Positions 54,936 through 63,722 are shown, counted from the stretch's first letter. The stretch is 64,000 nucleotides of DNA from Lentisphaeria bacterium (GCA_024405215.1 JAKSPB010000006.1:1-64000), one strand, 5' to 3'. Notes: a model not told the origin generated them from the sequence alone. Program-made: numbers and translations.

Positions 54936-57750
54936 GGTCGTCCTCCTCCCACATGCGCGCCAGGAAGTCCTCTTCCGTCAAACGGACTTTCCAGGTGTCC
55001 TGGGGCTGCTTCAGGTTGGGCAGGTTGTTGCTGCCGTTGACGTAGATGACGTCCACCTCGTTGTCCTGGGTGGAAAGTCCCTCCCGCAGGAAATACTCGT
55101 CCAGCACGGCATTGTCCTCTTCCAGATTGCCCGTCAGATTGCGCCAAATCACCAGCACCCGTTCCGTAGCGCCGTCATTGGGCGTCTGGCGGTTCTTCGG
55201 GACAACGCCCCGCACGCAGCGGAAACGCCACTTGCCATCGGCGCTGTGGCGCAGGCGGCCTTTGATGGTCAGGCGCGTATGCTGGTCTTCGGGAAGCTCT
55301 GAATCTGGCAGTCGTTCGAACTCCGCGTTGTAGGATTGGACGGCCTGTATGCTGCTGACGCGCAGGCCGATGAGGTAGTTGAAGGTCTCCAGCAAATCCA
55401 CAGCGGTGTTTTCTGATTCGTCACGGCCTGCTTTCCTGACCTTGAGCGTGTAGGCGAAGGGATTGGCGAAGGCCTCCAGATTCAGCAGGCTCTGGCTGCC
55501 GCGGCTCTCCACATCCAGCATGTATTTCAGCCGATAGTCCGAAATGCCCTCAAAGGCACTGCCGCCCTGGAAGTCGATGTTGTTCAAGGTGTCCTCGTAG
55601 CTCTCCAGACGCAGATACTTGAAGCAATGGCTGATGCCGCTGTAGTTGCCAGACGTCGCTTCAGGCTTTCCGTCCTTCCAGTCTTTGGAGAAGACCACCT
55701 TCTCCAGGCGGGGCTTCAGCATGGTGTTGAAATGTTCCCCCATTTCAACCAGGATGTACTTGCGCTTTCCACCATCCTCACGGTTCAGGTTGATGACCGC
55801 ATGACCTGTCGTGCCACTCCCAGCGAAATAATCAAGAATGTAATCATTTTCTGCATATGAAACAAAATCTATTATTCTCTCAACTAAATCACAAGATTTA
55901 GGTGTTTCAAACCCACTTTTTGGTATTAATCGCGCTAATTGCTTTGAACCATTTGGTTTTATATCTGACCAAATGTCACTTGCTAATTTTAAATTTGTTG
56001 GAGGAATATAATGTTCTGGTTTACCTGTATCAGAAAGACGCAGTAAATCTACTTTTTCAGATGATTCTTGTTTTGAAAACCATTCATCAATTTGTTCTTG
56101 TGTAGGAGTGCCATTGCCAATTTGTTTGCAACAATGTTCATAATTATCTATTGCCTTGAGACTTCTTTCTTGACTCCATCGCCACTGTCCTGTTGAGGGG
56201 GTTATTCCAAATAACTCATAACGCATTGTTGGTCTGTCAGTACCACGCCAGTGATTGTTCCAAGAACCTATCAATTCTGTAGAACTTTCTTCATCTTCTT
56301 GATTATCAACAGAAGATGGAATCATTAACTTTTCAAAACGCGTTGTTGGAGTTTTCACATGATGCAGGACAAATTCGTATCCTCTATTCAAGGCTGCTAT
56401 TGTTTCAAATTGAGCTTGAACGCTTTTAATTCCACGTCGGATGATAATAGTTGATTTGTAACAATTTGGCCATAATGATTTATATAATTCTCTTAAATTA
56501 TCAACTTCTTCATCTCCAATACTTGAAAATTGTGAACCATCATTTTGTAAAAGTGAACGTCCTGCATTAATACGTTCTGCAAGACAACTCATCCAGCTTG
56601 AGTGCTGGTAGTTGTCCTTGTAGATGAAGCCGTCGTTGCCCGTATTATAGGGTGGGTCGATGTAGATGCACTTGACCTGTTCGCGGTAGCGTTCCTGGAG
56701 AAGCCGCAGCGCCTGGAAATTTTCAGAATGGACGAGAAGTCCGTCGGTCTGTTCGTCCAGATTGGGAATTTCCGCCAGAAGCCGCTGCTTGAAATCCTCG
56801 GAGAAGAATTTCGTATCTACCATAAGATAGGCGGAAGGCGACCAATGGGTTGAGGTATCCACCAAATCATCGGGATGATTGGCGATTTGCTCTGGATTCT
56901 TCAGCAGCTCTTCGGGGATGCCCAGCCGAAGCCATTCGGCCTTCTGTTTTTCGTTGGCAAAAATTTCGGGATAGAACTCTGCGGGGACGCGGTCCAGGGT
57001 GATGCAGTAGTCGCATTGCACGACGAACTTCTTCTTGAGCCAGAGCTTCTTCTGGAAATTCTCCAGCTGGGCCAGGAAATCAATGACCTGGCGGGCAATT
57101 CGGCGGAAGACCTTGATTTTGGCCAGATAGGATTCCACGCGTGGCGCATCGGCATCCTCGATGTTGTCCAGCTGCATGATTTCATTCTTGATATAGAAAT
57201 CCAGCTCGCGGCACAGGAAAGCGCCCAGATCCTTGTGGATGAAATAATCCGAGGTGTTTCTGGCGGTGTACTTGTTCAGGTATTTCGCAATCAGGGGACG
57301 TTTTGGGATGGTCTCCGTCGGCGCAGGCCATTTCAGGAGAGTCGCCAACTCCTCCAGCAACGCGACATCCTTATTTTCGGCACGCCCTTGGGCAATCATC
57401 GCATCCACGGCATCCAGAATGGCGGCCGCCATCTGCAAAGTCCGCATATCGCCCTTGTTCTTCACACCGAAGCGGGCTTTCAGCTCCGCCTCCTGGTCGG
57501 CAGACAACTTGTCGTCTTCGTTCTCCACGCGGTATTCAAAATGGACTTCCAGAATGCCGTCCGCGACACTGACGGGATTCTCCGCAGCCAGGAAGAAAGC
57601 CCGCTTCTTGTCATCGGCTGCCTTGACATTATCGTGCTCGCCTTCCGCAGCGTCAACCAGTTTGAAATGTACTCTGACAGGATGGTCGGGAATCTGATTT
57701 AATGTTCTGCTGGCAGCATCCATTTTCTGGAAATCAGGCGCCTGAACCAA
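54928..57750 (-). CDS. Type III Mod methyltransferase, main C-terminal part (frameshifted)
   Basis: 940 residues as read from a TTG at 57750 with no ribosome-binding site; the true 5' part lies in another frame (57764-58273). Beta-class adenine methyltransferase: motif IV IDPPYNTG near 56640-56659 and motif I DYFAGSGTTGH near 55801-55840. The DNA between these motifs, the target-recognition region, is strikingly AT-rich. Removing one base from the GGGG run at 57841-57844 joins both parts into 1114 residues and restores PYSGEEVKLHWANADQYY. As written the enzyme is probably inactive. It overlaps res by 8 bp. Confidence 0.85.
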   Translation of the reverse strand: MVQAPDFQKMDAASRTLNQIPDHPVRVHFKLVDAAEGEHDNVKAADDKKRAFFLAAENPVSVADGILEVHFEYRVENEDDKLSADQEAELKARFGVKNKGDMRTLQMAAAILDAVDAMIAQGRAENKDVALLEELATLLKWPAPTETIPKRPLIAKYLNKYTARNTSDYFIHKDLGAFLCRELDFYIKNEIMQLDNIEDADAPRVESYLAKIKVFRRIARQVIDFLAQLENFQKKLWLKKKFVVQCDYCITLDRVPAEFYPEIFANEKQKAEWLRLGIPEELLKNPEQIANHPDDLVDTSTHWSPSAYLMVDTKFFSEDFKQRLLAEIPNLDEQTDGLLVHSENFQALRLLQERYREQVKCIYIDPPYNTGNDGFIYKDNYQHSSWMSCLAERINAGRSLLQNDGSQFSSIGDEEVDNLRELYKSLWPNCYKSTIIIRRGIKSVQAQFETIAALNRGYEFVLHHVKTPTTRFEKLMIPSSVDNQEDEESSTELIGSWNNHWRGTDRPTMRYELFGITPSTGQWRWSQERSLKAIDNYEHCCKQIGNGTPTQEQIDEWFSKQESSEKVDLLRLSDTGKPEHYIPPTNLKLASDIWSDIKPNGSKQLARLIPKSGFETPKSCDLVERIIDFVSYAENDYILDYFAGSGTTGHAVINLNREDGGKRKYILVEMGEHFNTMLKPRLEKVVFSKDWKDGKPEATSGNYSGISHCFKYLRLESYEDTLNNIDFQGGSAFEGISDYRLKYMLDVESRGSQSLLNLEAFANPFAYTLKVRKAGRDESENTAVDLLETFNYLIGLRVSSIQAVQSYNAEFERLPDSELPEDQHTRLTIKGRLRHSADGKWRFRCVRGVVPKNRQTPNDGATERVLVIWRNLTGNLEEDNAVLDEYFLREGLSTQDNEVDVIYVNGSNNLPNLKQPQDTWKVRLTEEDFLARMWEEDDHA

Positions 57751-57763
57751 GTCAAAGGAGAAA

Positions 57764-58273
57764 TCATTGAAATTTTCGGAAGTCTTGACGTAATATTGGT
57801 CTGCATTGGCCCAATGAAGCTTGACCTCCTCGCCCGAATAGGGGATTGTTGGCCGTCTCGCGGGTCATATACCGCGTGGAGACGAAATCCCCGCGGTCAT
57901 AATAGCGCTCAAAGAATCTGTACAGGTGGTCATAAATGGCACCTTGCTCTTCCCCGCTGCCCATTGCCGCCGCCAGCGCTGCCCTGGCCTTCTTGACAGG
58001 CTCCGTTTCTTCTGGATTGGGGGCGCCGAATTCCTTCGCGGTGGCAATCGCCTTGTCGACAGCCGCCTGCAATTCTGCTTTCTGGCTTTCCGAGACTGTC
58101 CCGAAGGCAGCGTCAATGGTTTGAGGAAGGGTATGAGTCAGGAAATCATTGACTTCCGCCGCTTTGGCGTGCATCAGGCGATAGAAGCCGAAGTCCAGTT
58201 CGGGCTGGTTCAGCTGAAAGAGCTCCTGGAGTTTGGCAATCAGCCTGTCGCGAAGCTGTTCTGAAGTAGGCAT
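57764..58273 (-). CDS. Type III Mod methyltransferase, N-terminal fragment (frameshifted)
   Basis: 169 residues, of which the first 144 match the usual N-terminus of large Mod proteins: LRDRLIAKLQELFQLNQPEL, then YDHLYRFFERYYDRGDF. After Pro144 the frame is wrong; the next 25 residues (LFGRGG onward) are out-of-frame read-through. The correct continuation is found in the +1 frame from 57840. The minus-strand site reads AAT CCC CTA, where CCC-C is also a known +1 slippage-prone context. It starts 43 bp after the DUF4276 gene ends. Confidence 0.82.
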   Translation of the reverse strand: MPTSEQLRDRLIAKLQELFQLNQPELDFGFYRLMHAKAAEVNDFLTHTLPQTIDAAFGTVSESQKAELQAAVDKAIATAKEFGAPNPEETEPVKKARAALAAAMGSGEEQGAIYDHLYRFFERYYDRGDFVSTRYMTRETANNPLFGRGGQASLGQCRPILRQDFRKFQ

Positions 58274-58315
58274 GGTCTATGGTTCCTTGTTTCTTCTTAA
58301 TCAAAATGGTGGCGC

Positions 58316-58996
58316 TTATGCCTCTTCCTGAAGTCGCTCAATTGACGTGAGCCAATCATTGAACAGCGGACAGGCTTCTCGCATCTTGTCAATGCCGATG
58401 GCTTGGGCTATGGCAAAACCATCGCTGACTTTGTCATAGTTGTATTTCAGACCCTCTATTCGCTTTGAAGGTGCGGTTTCTCGGCTGTTATTGATTCTTT
58501 CTGGTTCGCCATATGCTTCCGACAGAATATCATCCACCCTCTGTTTCCCAATGCCAAGGCCATCTGCCAAGATAGCACTGTCACTGAAAAGGAGTGTCTC
58601 AAACTCATGAACAACCATAAATGGGAGATACCTATGTGTTGGATTTAGATTGTCATATTGCTGGCAAATGAGTTCTTTCGCCGCATTATTAAGCAAGTCT
58701 GCGATTTGCTTTGGCGACGCATTCATTGGCACTTCATCCTTTTTAGGCCATTCCTTCAATCCATAATAGTCTATTAGGCTTGTCACTGCAGCGACATTAC
58801 TTTGGCAAAGATACAGATGAACATCCGTTTTGAGGCGTTCAAATTTAACATCCCCGCCTTTTTGTCCCTTCTTGGACAAAAGTATGGGTTGCATGAAGAT
58901 TTGCCTTACCTGCAAATAGGGCGCAAGAACTCTATTGACAAAAGCCTCTTCAGTCTGCCCCTCTACAATGACCTTTACATGGACTGGCTTACTCAT
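58316..58996 (-). CDS. DUF4276 Toprim-like protein
   Basis: 226 residues. The ATG at 58996 was chosen over one at 59038 because GGGAGGG lies just upstream and the overlap with the AAA gene falls to 8 bp. The Toprim-type N-terminus is VKVIVEGQTEEAFV (Glu12). A later acidic motif is SLIDYYGL (Asp76), and HEFETLLFSD (130-139) is a DUF4276 signature. Toprim domains beside AAA ATPases form the nuclease half of OLD-like and AbiL-like pairs. Together with the neighbouring ATPase it probably acts as such a pair. Confidence 0.8.
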   Translation of the reverse strand: MSKPVHVKVIVEGQTEEAFVNRVLAPYLQVRQIFMQPILLSKKGQKGGDVKFERLKTDVHLYLCQSNVAAVTSLIDYYGLKEWPKKDEVPMNASPKQIADLLNNAAKELICQQYDNLNPTHRYLPFMVVHEFETLLFSDSAILADGLGIGKQRVDDILSEAYGEPERINNSRETAPSKRIEGLKYNYDKVSDGFAIAQAIGIDKMREACPLFNDWLTSIERLQEEA

Positions 58997-60119
58997 GGAC
59001 AGTCCCTCCCAGGATGACATTCTTGGTCCAGAGTTCACCTATGGTATATTCATCAAGCCAATGTAGATAATCCTTCTCCTGCAATCTCTCAAACGACGTC
59101 GCACCATCTTTTCTTTTTGCTACGATGATATCTTCAATGGCAAACTGGTCCAGCAGGAGCGGGGAATGGGTTGCAATGATGACTTGCGTCTGCTTGGACG
59201 CAGCCTTGATCAGTTCAGCTAATATCCTGATTGCTTCAGGATGCAATCCCAATTCCGGCTCGTCAATCACAATCGTTGTCGAAGGAACAGGCTGCATTAG
59301 GGCTGTAACCAGGCAAATAAAACGTATGGAACCGTCCGAAAGATGATAAGGCTGCATGGGATAATCTGTTCCCTTCTGTTTCCAGGTCAATTTGACTTTC
59401 TGAGCCTCTCCCATCTGGACAACATCTAGGGTAAAATCATCGAAGAAGGGTATAACCAACTGCACTGCATTGCGAATGGCCTCGTATGATTTTTGAAACC
59501 ACGGAGTTGTTTTCAGCATACGAAGATAGGGAGCAATGTTAGCACCGTCTTCACGAAGTCGTTTGCAGTCCTCTACTATTTCCGAGCGACGCATGTTGGC
59601 AGTGGCACTCGTATCATGAAAGTGATAGACCATCCATTGGGAAATGGCATCATAGACAAAATAGCCGACTCCATTCCATTGATCATCCCAGGAACGTTCA
59701 TCTTTTTGTTCTGCCAGTCGGCTTTCAAATGAAGGATTTCCGTAGGATTTCCAATTGTAATCCTTATATTTCCGTTCTTCAGTTAGCATCATTGATTCTG
59801 ACGCTGTAGGATTCATACTAAAACGATAAAAATTGGATCCCTCTGAATATGTACTATTAGAAATAAATTCAAAACCGATGTTTATTTGGGAGGTTTCCTT
59901 TGATCCATTAAAGAGAAATCCTTCAGCCCCTCCATTTTTCAGTATAAACTTCTGAAAACCACCTGGTATCATGGCAAGAAGCATCTTGAAAATCTGGATG
60001 AAATTACTCTTGCCAGCGCCATTGGCACCGACAATGACGTTCAGATTTTTCAGTTCAAAATCCTTCAGCTCCTTGATGGACTTGAAGCCCTGAATTGATA
60101 TGCGCTTTATGCTTCCCAT
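58989..60119 (-). CDS. OLD-like AAA/ABC-type ATPase
   Basis: 376 residues. Walker A GANGAGKSN (31-39), signature-like YHLSDGSIRF, Walker B TIVIDEPELGLHP (about 284-292) and switch ATHSP (about 318) are all intact. This is the AAA_15/AAA_21 type found in OLD-family and abortive infection systems. It lacks its own nuclease domain; the overlapping DUF4276 gene supplies a Toprim-like protein. It lies 10 bp after the SNF2 helicase gene. Base composition is AT-rich. Confidence 0.85.
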   Translation of the reverse strand: MGSIKRISIQGFKSIKELKDFELKNLNVIVGANGAGKSNFIQIFKMLLAMIPGGFQKFILKNGGAEGFLFNGSKETSQINIGFEFISNSTYSEGSNFYRFSMNPTASESMMLTEERKYKDYNWKSYGNPSFESRLAEQKDERSWDDQWNGVGYFVYDAISQWMVYHFHDTSATANMRRSEIVEDCKRLREDGANIAPYLRMLKTTPWFQKSYEAIRNAVQLVIPFFDDFTLDVVQMGEAQKVKLTWKQKGTDYPMQPYHLSDGSIRFICLVTALMQPVPSTTIVIDEPELGLHPEAIRILAELIKAASKQTQVIIATHSPLLLDQFAIEDIIVAKRKDGATSFERLQEKDYLHWLDEYTIGELWTKNVILGGTVHE

Positions 60120-60129
60120 GAAAAACTCC

Positions 60130-63033
60130 TTATTTCAACGTCCAATGAAGCGTGAACAGCGGTTGTTCCTGAACTTTCTGGACAAGTTTCTTCTTCAAGG
60201 CGGCTAGGATTTCCGAGCGTTTTGCTTCGGCGGCATCTTCCACAGCGTCGATATTGCGCCGTGCCTTGGCCAGTTTGCGTTCCAGCGGAGCGACCTTTTC
60301 AGCGGCTTCGGCCTGCTCCGTCAGGTTGGCTGCGTTTTCCACGGTACGGCGCGCCGCTTTCAGTTCCTGGCGGATGGTATCTACGGTATGCTGCGCCGCC
60401 TTGATTTGGTCGTCCTGCCAGCGTTCCAACTGCGCCTGCCGTTCCTTGAAAAGCCTGTTCGATGTCTCAAGTTCCTTCTGTGCCGTGGCATTGGAAAGCA
60501 ACGACGACTCTTTCTGGAGGCGCAACTCCACATCGGGTGTAAGGCTGCGCTCATCGCCCATTTCGGCCTCAAGACTGAAAAACAACTTCAAAATGTCAGT
60601 AGGAATGCTTTTGCCATCTTCCGTATAGCCGGAAAAAAGCAACGAATCTTCTGCTTCTATTCCCTCTGAAATGCGTTTGTTCAGGAACATCCAGCCCGAT
60701 TTCCCCTTCAACTGCTCCAGGACGGAAATCTTGCCATGGTATCCTGAAATGTCAAATGTCACATCGCGGACGGATGGATGCAGATTGCCAGCTTCCGTCA
60801 GACACCAGCTTCCAAGTTCGCAGGTCGTACGGTAGATATTGCCATACTCTGCCAGGTCTTCTGCCACTTCGTTTCGGCGGACATCGGATTTGTTCTTCAG
60901 AAAATATGTTCCCGTTGGAATTTCGTCTGCCGGAGAGTGTTGCAGATTGAACGACAATGCCTCCTCATTGAATTGGGCATAATCCGCCAGCATGAACTCG
61001 GTCAAGCGCCAGAATTGTCGCCCGTATTCTCCAAGTCTGTCCAGTGCTTCGTCATAGTCGATTTTGAGGATTTGCCGCACAGAATCGTCAAAGTTTTCCA
61101 GAATCTGCTGCCGTGTCTGGCGCATCTTGTCCGCAATTTCCTCTTCCAGTTCGGCCTGCAACTGGTCAAAACGCGCCTGGATTTCCTCTTCGGTTCGGCA
61201 CTGCTGGTAGAGTTCCAGAATCTTTCGCTCCAGGCTGACACCGCTTTCCAGTTGTCCAAGCACTTCATCGGAGGCGCCGAATACGCCATTGAAAAGCTGG
61301 AACTTGCTGGTCAGCAATTCATATACGCGTTTGTCTGCCGCATTCCTTTCATTCAGGAAGTTGATGACGACGACATCATGCTTCTGCCCATAGCGATGGC
61401 AACGCCCGATACGCTGTTCAATGCGCTGCGGGTTCCAGGGCAAGTCGTAGTTGATGACCAGGGAGCAGAACTGGAGGTTGATGCCTTCAGATCCCGCCTC
61501 AGTGGAAATCAGAATCCTTGACTTTGTCCGAAAGTTTTCAATGAGTGCATGACGCAGCATGATGGCCTTGCTGCCTTCGGTATTCTTCTCTGTATTCTGC
61601 CGATTGCTCTCCAAGTACTCTGCGTAGATCTTTTCCGCAACCGGATCTTTCTTTCCGCCACCGGAGTAACAGACAACCTGCCCCTGGTACCCATGGGCTT
61701 CCAAGTAGTCACGAAGGTAATACATGGATCGGCGGGATTCAGTAAAAATAACGGCTTTCTCTTCCGCGCCAAGTTCCCGCATTTTCATCCAGCCTTTGTC
61801 CAGTGCGGTCAGAAGGCTTTCCGTCTTCGTATCGACCGTGACGTCATACGTCAAATGGATAAAATGGTCAAGCTCGTCAATTTCTTTCTGAAGTTTCTTC
61901 AGGTCAATTGTCTTGGACTGCTCGTCAAAGGTATCTTCGCCTGCCATTTCGTCATCCAGCAGTTCAGTCTCGTCAAGATATTCATCCAAGGCATCCACGT
62001 CCAGCAAGACATCTTCTGGGATATCTTCATCCTTGTTGTCATCGCGCAAGGCTATGAGCCTTGCCTTGATGGCTTCCAACGTACTACGCAAAGCAGGCGT
62101 ACTGGACGCCAGGAGTTTCCTTACGACCAGCGTTATCAATTGGCGCTGCTGCTGGGGAAATGCGTATGAATCGTGCTGCTGAAGGAAACGTGACACCGCA
62201 TCATAGAGCTTCTGTTCGGCCTCCTGCGGAGTAAAGCGCATCGTCAGCAAACGGCGTTCCGTGTAGCGGATATACTCGGTCACATTCTTGCGCAGAGTTC
62301 GACGGCAGAACGTCGCCAGCCGTTTCCGCAATCCTTCCATGTCGCCGCCTGCATTGGCATACAGGCTACGGAACGTCGGCAGATCGGAAAACATCTCCTC
62401 GTCAATCAGCGTGGCGATGCCATAGAGTTCCGAGAGGGAGTTCTGCAAGGGAGTCGCCGTCAGAAGAATCTTTCTGCGGTCGTTCAGAGCCCAGCGCAGA
62501 CGCTGGCCGATTTTACTGCTCTGCCGGTAGGAATTGCGCAGTTTATGAGCTTCATCAATGACAACCAGCGACCATTGGATGCTCTTTATCTCTTCCGCCA
62601 TCTTGCTGGCGAAATGATAGGAGGTTATGACAACATCCTTGGTATCAAATGGCTTGACATGCCCAGAGCGTTTCTCCTGGTTATACGCCTTTGCATCCAG
62701 AATAACAGAAGACAAATTGAATTTCTCTTCCAGTTCCACCTGCCACTGTTTCCGCAAAGAGGCAGGACAGACGACAAGTAGATGCTTTTTACGTTCCGCC
62801 TTGAACTGACACAACACCAGCGCAGCCTCGATGGTTTTTCCAAGACCGACCTCATCGGCCAGCAATACACCTTTGGAAATTGGCGATTGAAGCGCAAACA
62901 ACGATGCTTCAACCTGATGTGGATTCAAGTCAACCGAAGCATTGAAGAGCGACTGGCTAATTCTGTCCAGACCCTCCCCCCCGCGACGAGTCAACTCGTT
63001 CGCAAAAAAAAGAGCGTGAAAGGGAGTAATCAT
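60130..63033 (-). CDS. SNF2/RapA-like helicase of the defence operon
   Basis: 967 residues. Motifs in order: ADEVGLGKT (59-67), SYHFASK, DEAH (160-163), TATPLQN (192-198), then the second RecA lobe with STEAGSEGINLQF and QRIEQRIGRCHRYGQ (about 505-550). A long coiled-coil C-terminus (about 840-960) follows. It resembles RapA/HepA-type translocases that often lie beside type III-like mod and res genes. It is the first gene of the operon; the Shine-Dalgarno sequence is weak. It may move along DNA to assist restriction (inference). Confidence 0.85.
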   Translation of the reverse strand: MITPFHALFFANELTRRGGEGLDRISQSLFNASVDLNPHQVEASLFALQSPISKGVLLADEVGLGKTIEAALVLCQFKAERKKHLLVVCPASLRKQWQVELEEKFNLSSVILDAKAYNQEKRSGHVKPFDTKDVVITSYHFASKMAEEIKSIQWSLVVIDEAHKLRNSYRQSSKIGQRLRWALNDRRKILLTATPLQNSLSELYGIATLIDEEMFSDLPTFRSLYANAGGDMEGLRKRLATFCRRTLRKNVTEYIRYTERRLLTMRFTPQEAEQKLYDAVSRFLQQHDSYAFPQQQRQLITLVVRKLLASSTPALRSTLEAIKARLIALRDDNKDEDIPEDVLLDVDALDEYLDETELLDDEMAGEDTFDEQSKTIDLKKLQKEIDELDHFIHLTYDVTVDTKTESLLTALDKGWMKMRELGAEEKAVIFTESRRSMYYLRDYLEAHGYQGQVVCYSGGGKKDPVAEKIYAEYLESNRQNTEKNTEGSKAIMLRHALIENFRTKSRILISTEAGSEGINLQFCSLVINYDLPWNPQRIEQRIGRCHRYGQKHDVVVINFLNERNAADKRVYELLTSKFQLFNGVFGASDEVLGQLESGVSLERKILELYQQCRTEEEIQARFDQLQAELEEEIADKMRQTRQQILENFDDSVRQILKIDYDEALDRLGEYGRQFWRLTEFMLADYAQFNEEALSFNLQHSPADEIPTGTYFLKNKSDVRRNEVAEDLAEYGNIYRTTCELGSWCLTEAGNLHPSVRDVTFDISGYHGKISVLEQLKGKSGWMFLNKRISEGIEAEDSLLFSGYTEDGKSIPTDILKLFFSLEAEMGDERSLTPDVELRLQKESSLLSNATAQKELETSNRLFKERQAQLERWQDDQIKAAQHTVDTIRQELKAARRTVENAANLTEQAEAAEKVAPLERKLAKARRNIDAVEDAAEAKRSEILAALKKKLVQKVQEQPLFTLHWTLK

Positions 63034-63151
63034 GGGCGTTTCTCTACATTTTTATCGTTTCCAAACTGGACCTTAACCATCAAGGAAGTGCATTTTGAAC
63101 TTTTTCGATAATGCTCAAAGGCACTAAAGAACTTCATAATATAATGGTTTA

Positions 63152-63167
63152 ACGGTCATTTCACCGT
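63152..63167. promoter_or_regulatory. Short palindrome in the defence-operon leader
   Basis: ACGGT (63152-63156) and ACCGT (63163-63167) with a 6-nt spacer, about 120 bp upstream of the SNF2 ATG, in AT-rich DNA. A possible operator. Confidence 0.35.
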
Positions 63168-63206
63168 AAATAAAAAAAGAACTCTACAAGTTGAAAAGGA
63201 AAATAC

Positions 63207-63274
63207 ACAGTTTTGTGACTACACACAAGTATCATTAATTAACGCCTATGCACAAAACTGTCATGATTTGTCAA
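63207..63274 (-). promoter_or_regulatory. Inverted repeat overlapping a putative defence-operon promoter
   Basis: ACAGTTTTGTG (63207-63217) and CACAAAACTGT (63251-63261) are perfect 11-bp complements separated by 33 bp. On the minus strand a consensus TTGACA (63274-63269) precedes one arm, and a weak -10 (CATAGG) would overlap or adjoin it. This fits a repressor bridging two half-sites, but a hairpin or short element ends are possible too. The 63034-63296 stretch holds no gene. Confidence 0.45.
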
Positions 63275-63296
63275 AAGGTGAGAATTTCTTATGCCG

Positions 63297-63536
63297 TTAA
63301 AAGAAAAGTAAATCCTTACACTCCAGTATGTAATCACTCTCCAATATAAGCCTTTCAGCCCAATCCCCCACTTCGCAAATGGCATTGGTCGGCACGGGAA
63401 AGGCAGCCAACAGCAGGTTGCCAAGGGCTTTCTCGGCGTTACCGATGGTTGGTTTCCCGTCGTCGGGATCGGGATCGTTGTTCGGGCAGGGGATGACAGT
63501 GGCTAGGATGCGTGAGTATTTTTTGCCGATCGTCAC
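63297..63536 (-). pseudogene. Possible 79-residue gene remnant
   Basis: An open stretch from a GTG at 63536 reading TIGKKYSRILATVIPCPN, then PTIGNAEKALGNLLLAAFPV and ending CKDLLFF. The middle is GC-rich and protein-like, but no ribosome-binding site or known family is seen. The 63537-63722 stretch upstream is the hcp leader. Confidence 0.25.
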
Positions 63537-63554
63537 ATTTTTTCGTGAAGCGGC

Positions 63555-63582
63555 TTGCAAGAATTTCCTCGCGGTGTATGTT
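63555..63582 (+). promoter_or_regulatory. Putative hcp promoter
   Basis: TTGCAA (63555-63560) and TATGTT (63577-63582) with a 16-bp spacer, about 140 bp before the hcp ATG. Confidence 0.4.
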
Positions 63583-63722
63583 AGTAATCGTTTACACACA
63601 GATGAAGGACAGAGAGGAACACAGAAGAAGGATACTCTTATGGAACAAAAGTAAGTTGTCGATTCCGCACTCAGGTTGAGCGCGGGCGCATCCCAATCCA
63701 CAGCATAACCAGGAGGTGCCTC

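Noticed and set aside
48493-63033. DISARM or BREX system
   Set aside because: A SNF2-like helicase and methyltransferase are present, but no DrmA, DrmB, PglZ, BrxC or related genes; the Res subunit is a type III form.
63379-63654. A 91-codon plus-strand gene upstream of hcp
   Set aside because: No ribosome-binding site or recognisable domain, and it overlaps the likely hcp promoter.
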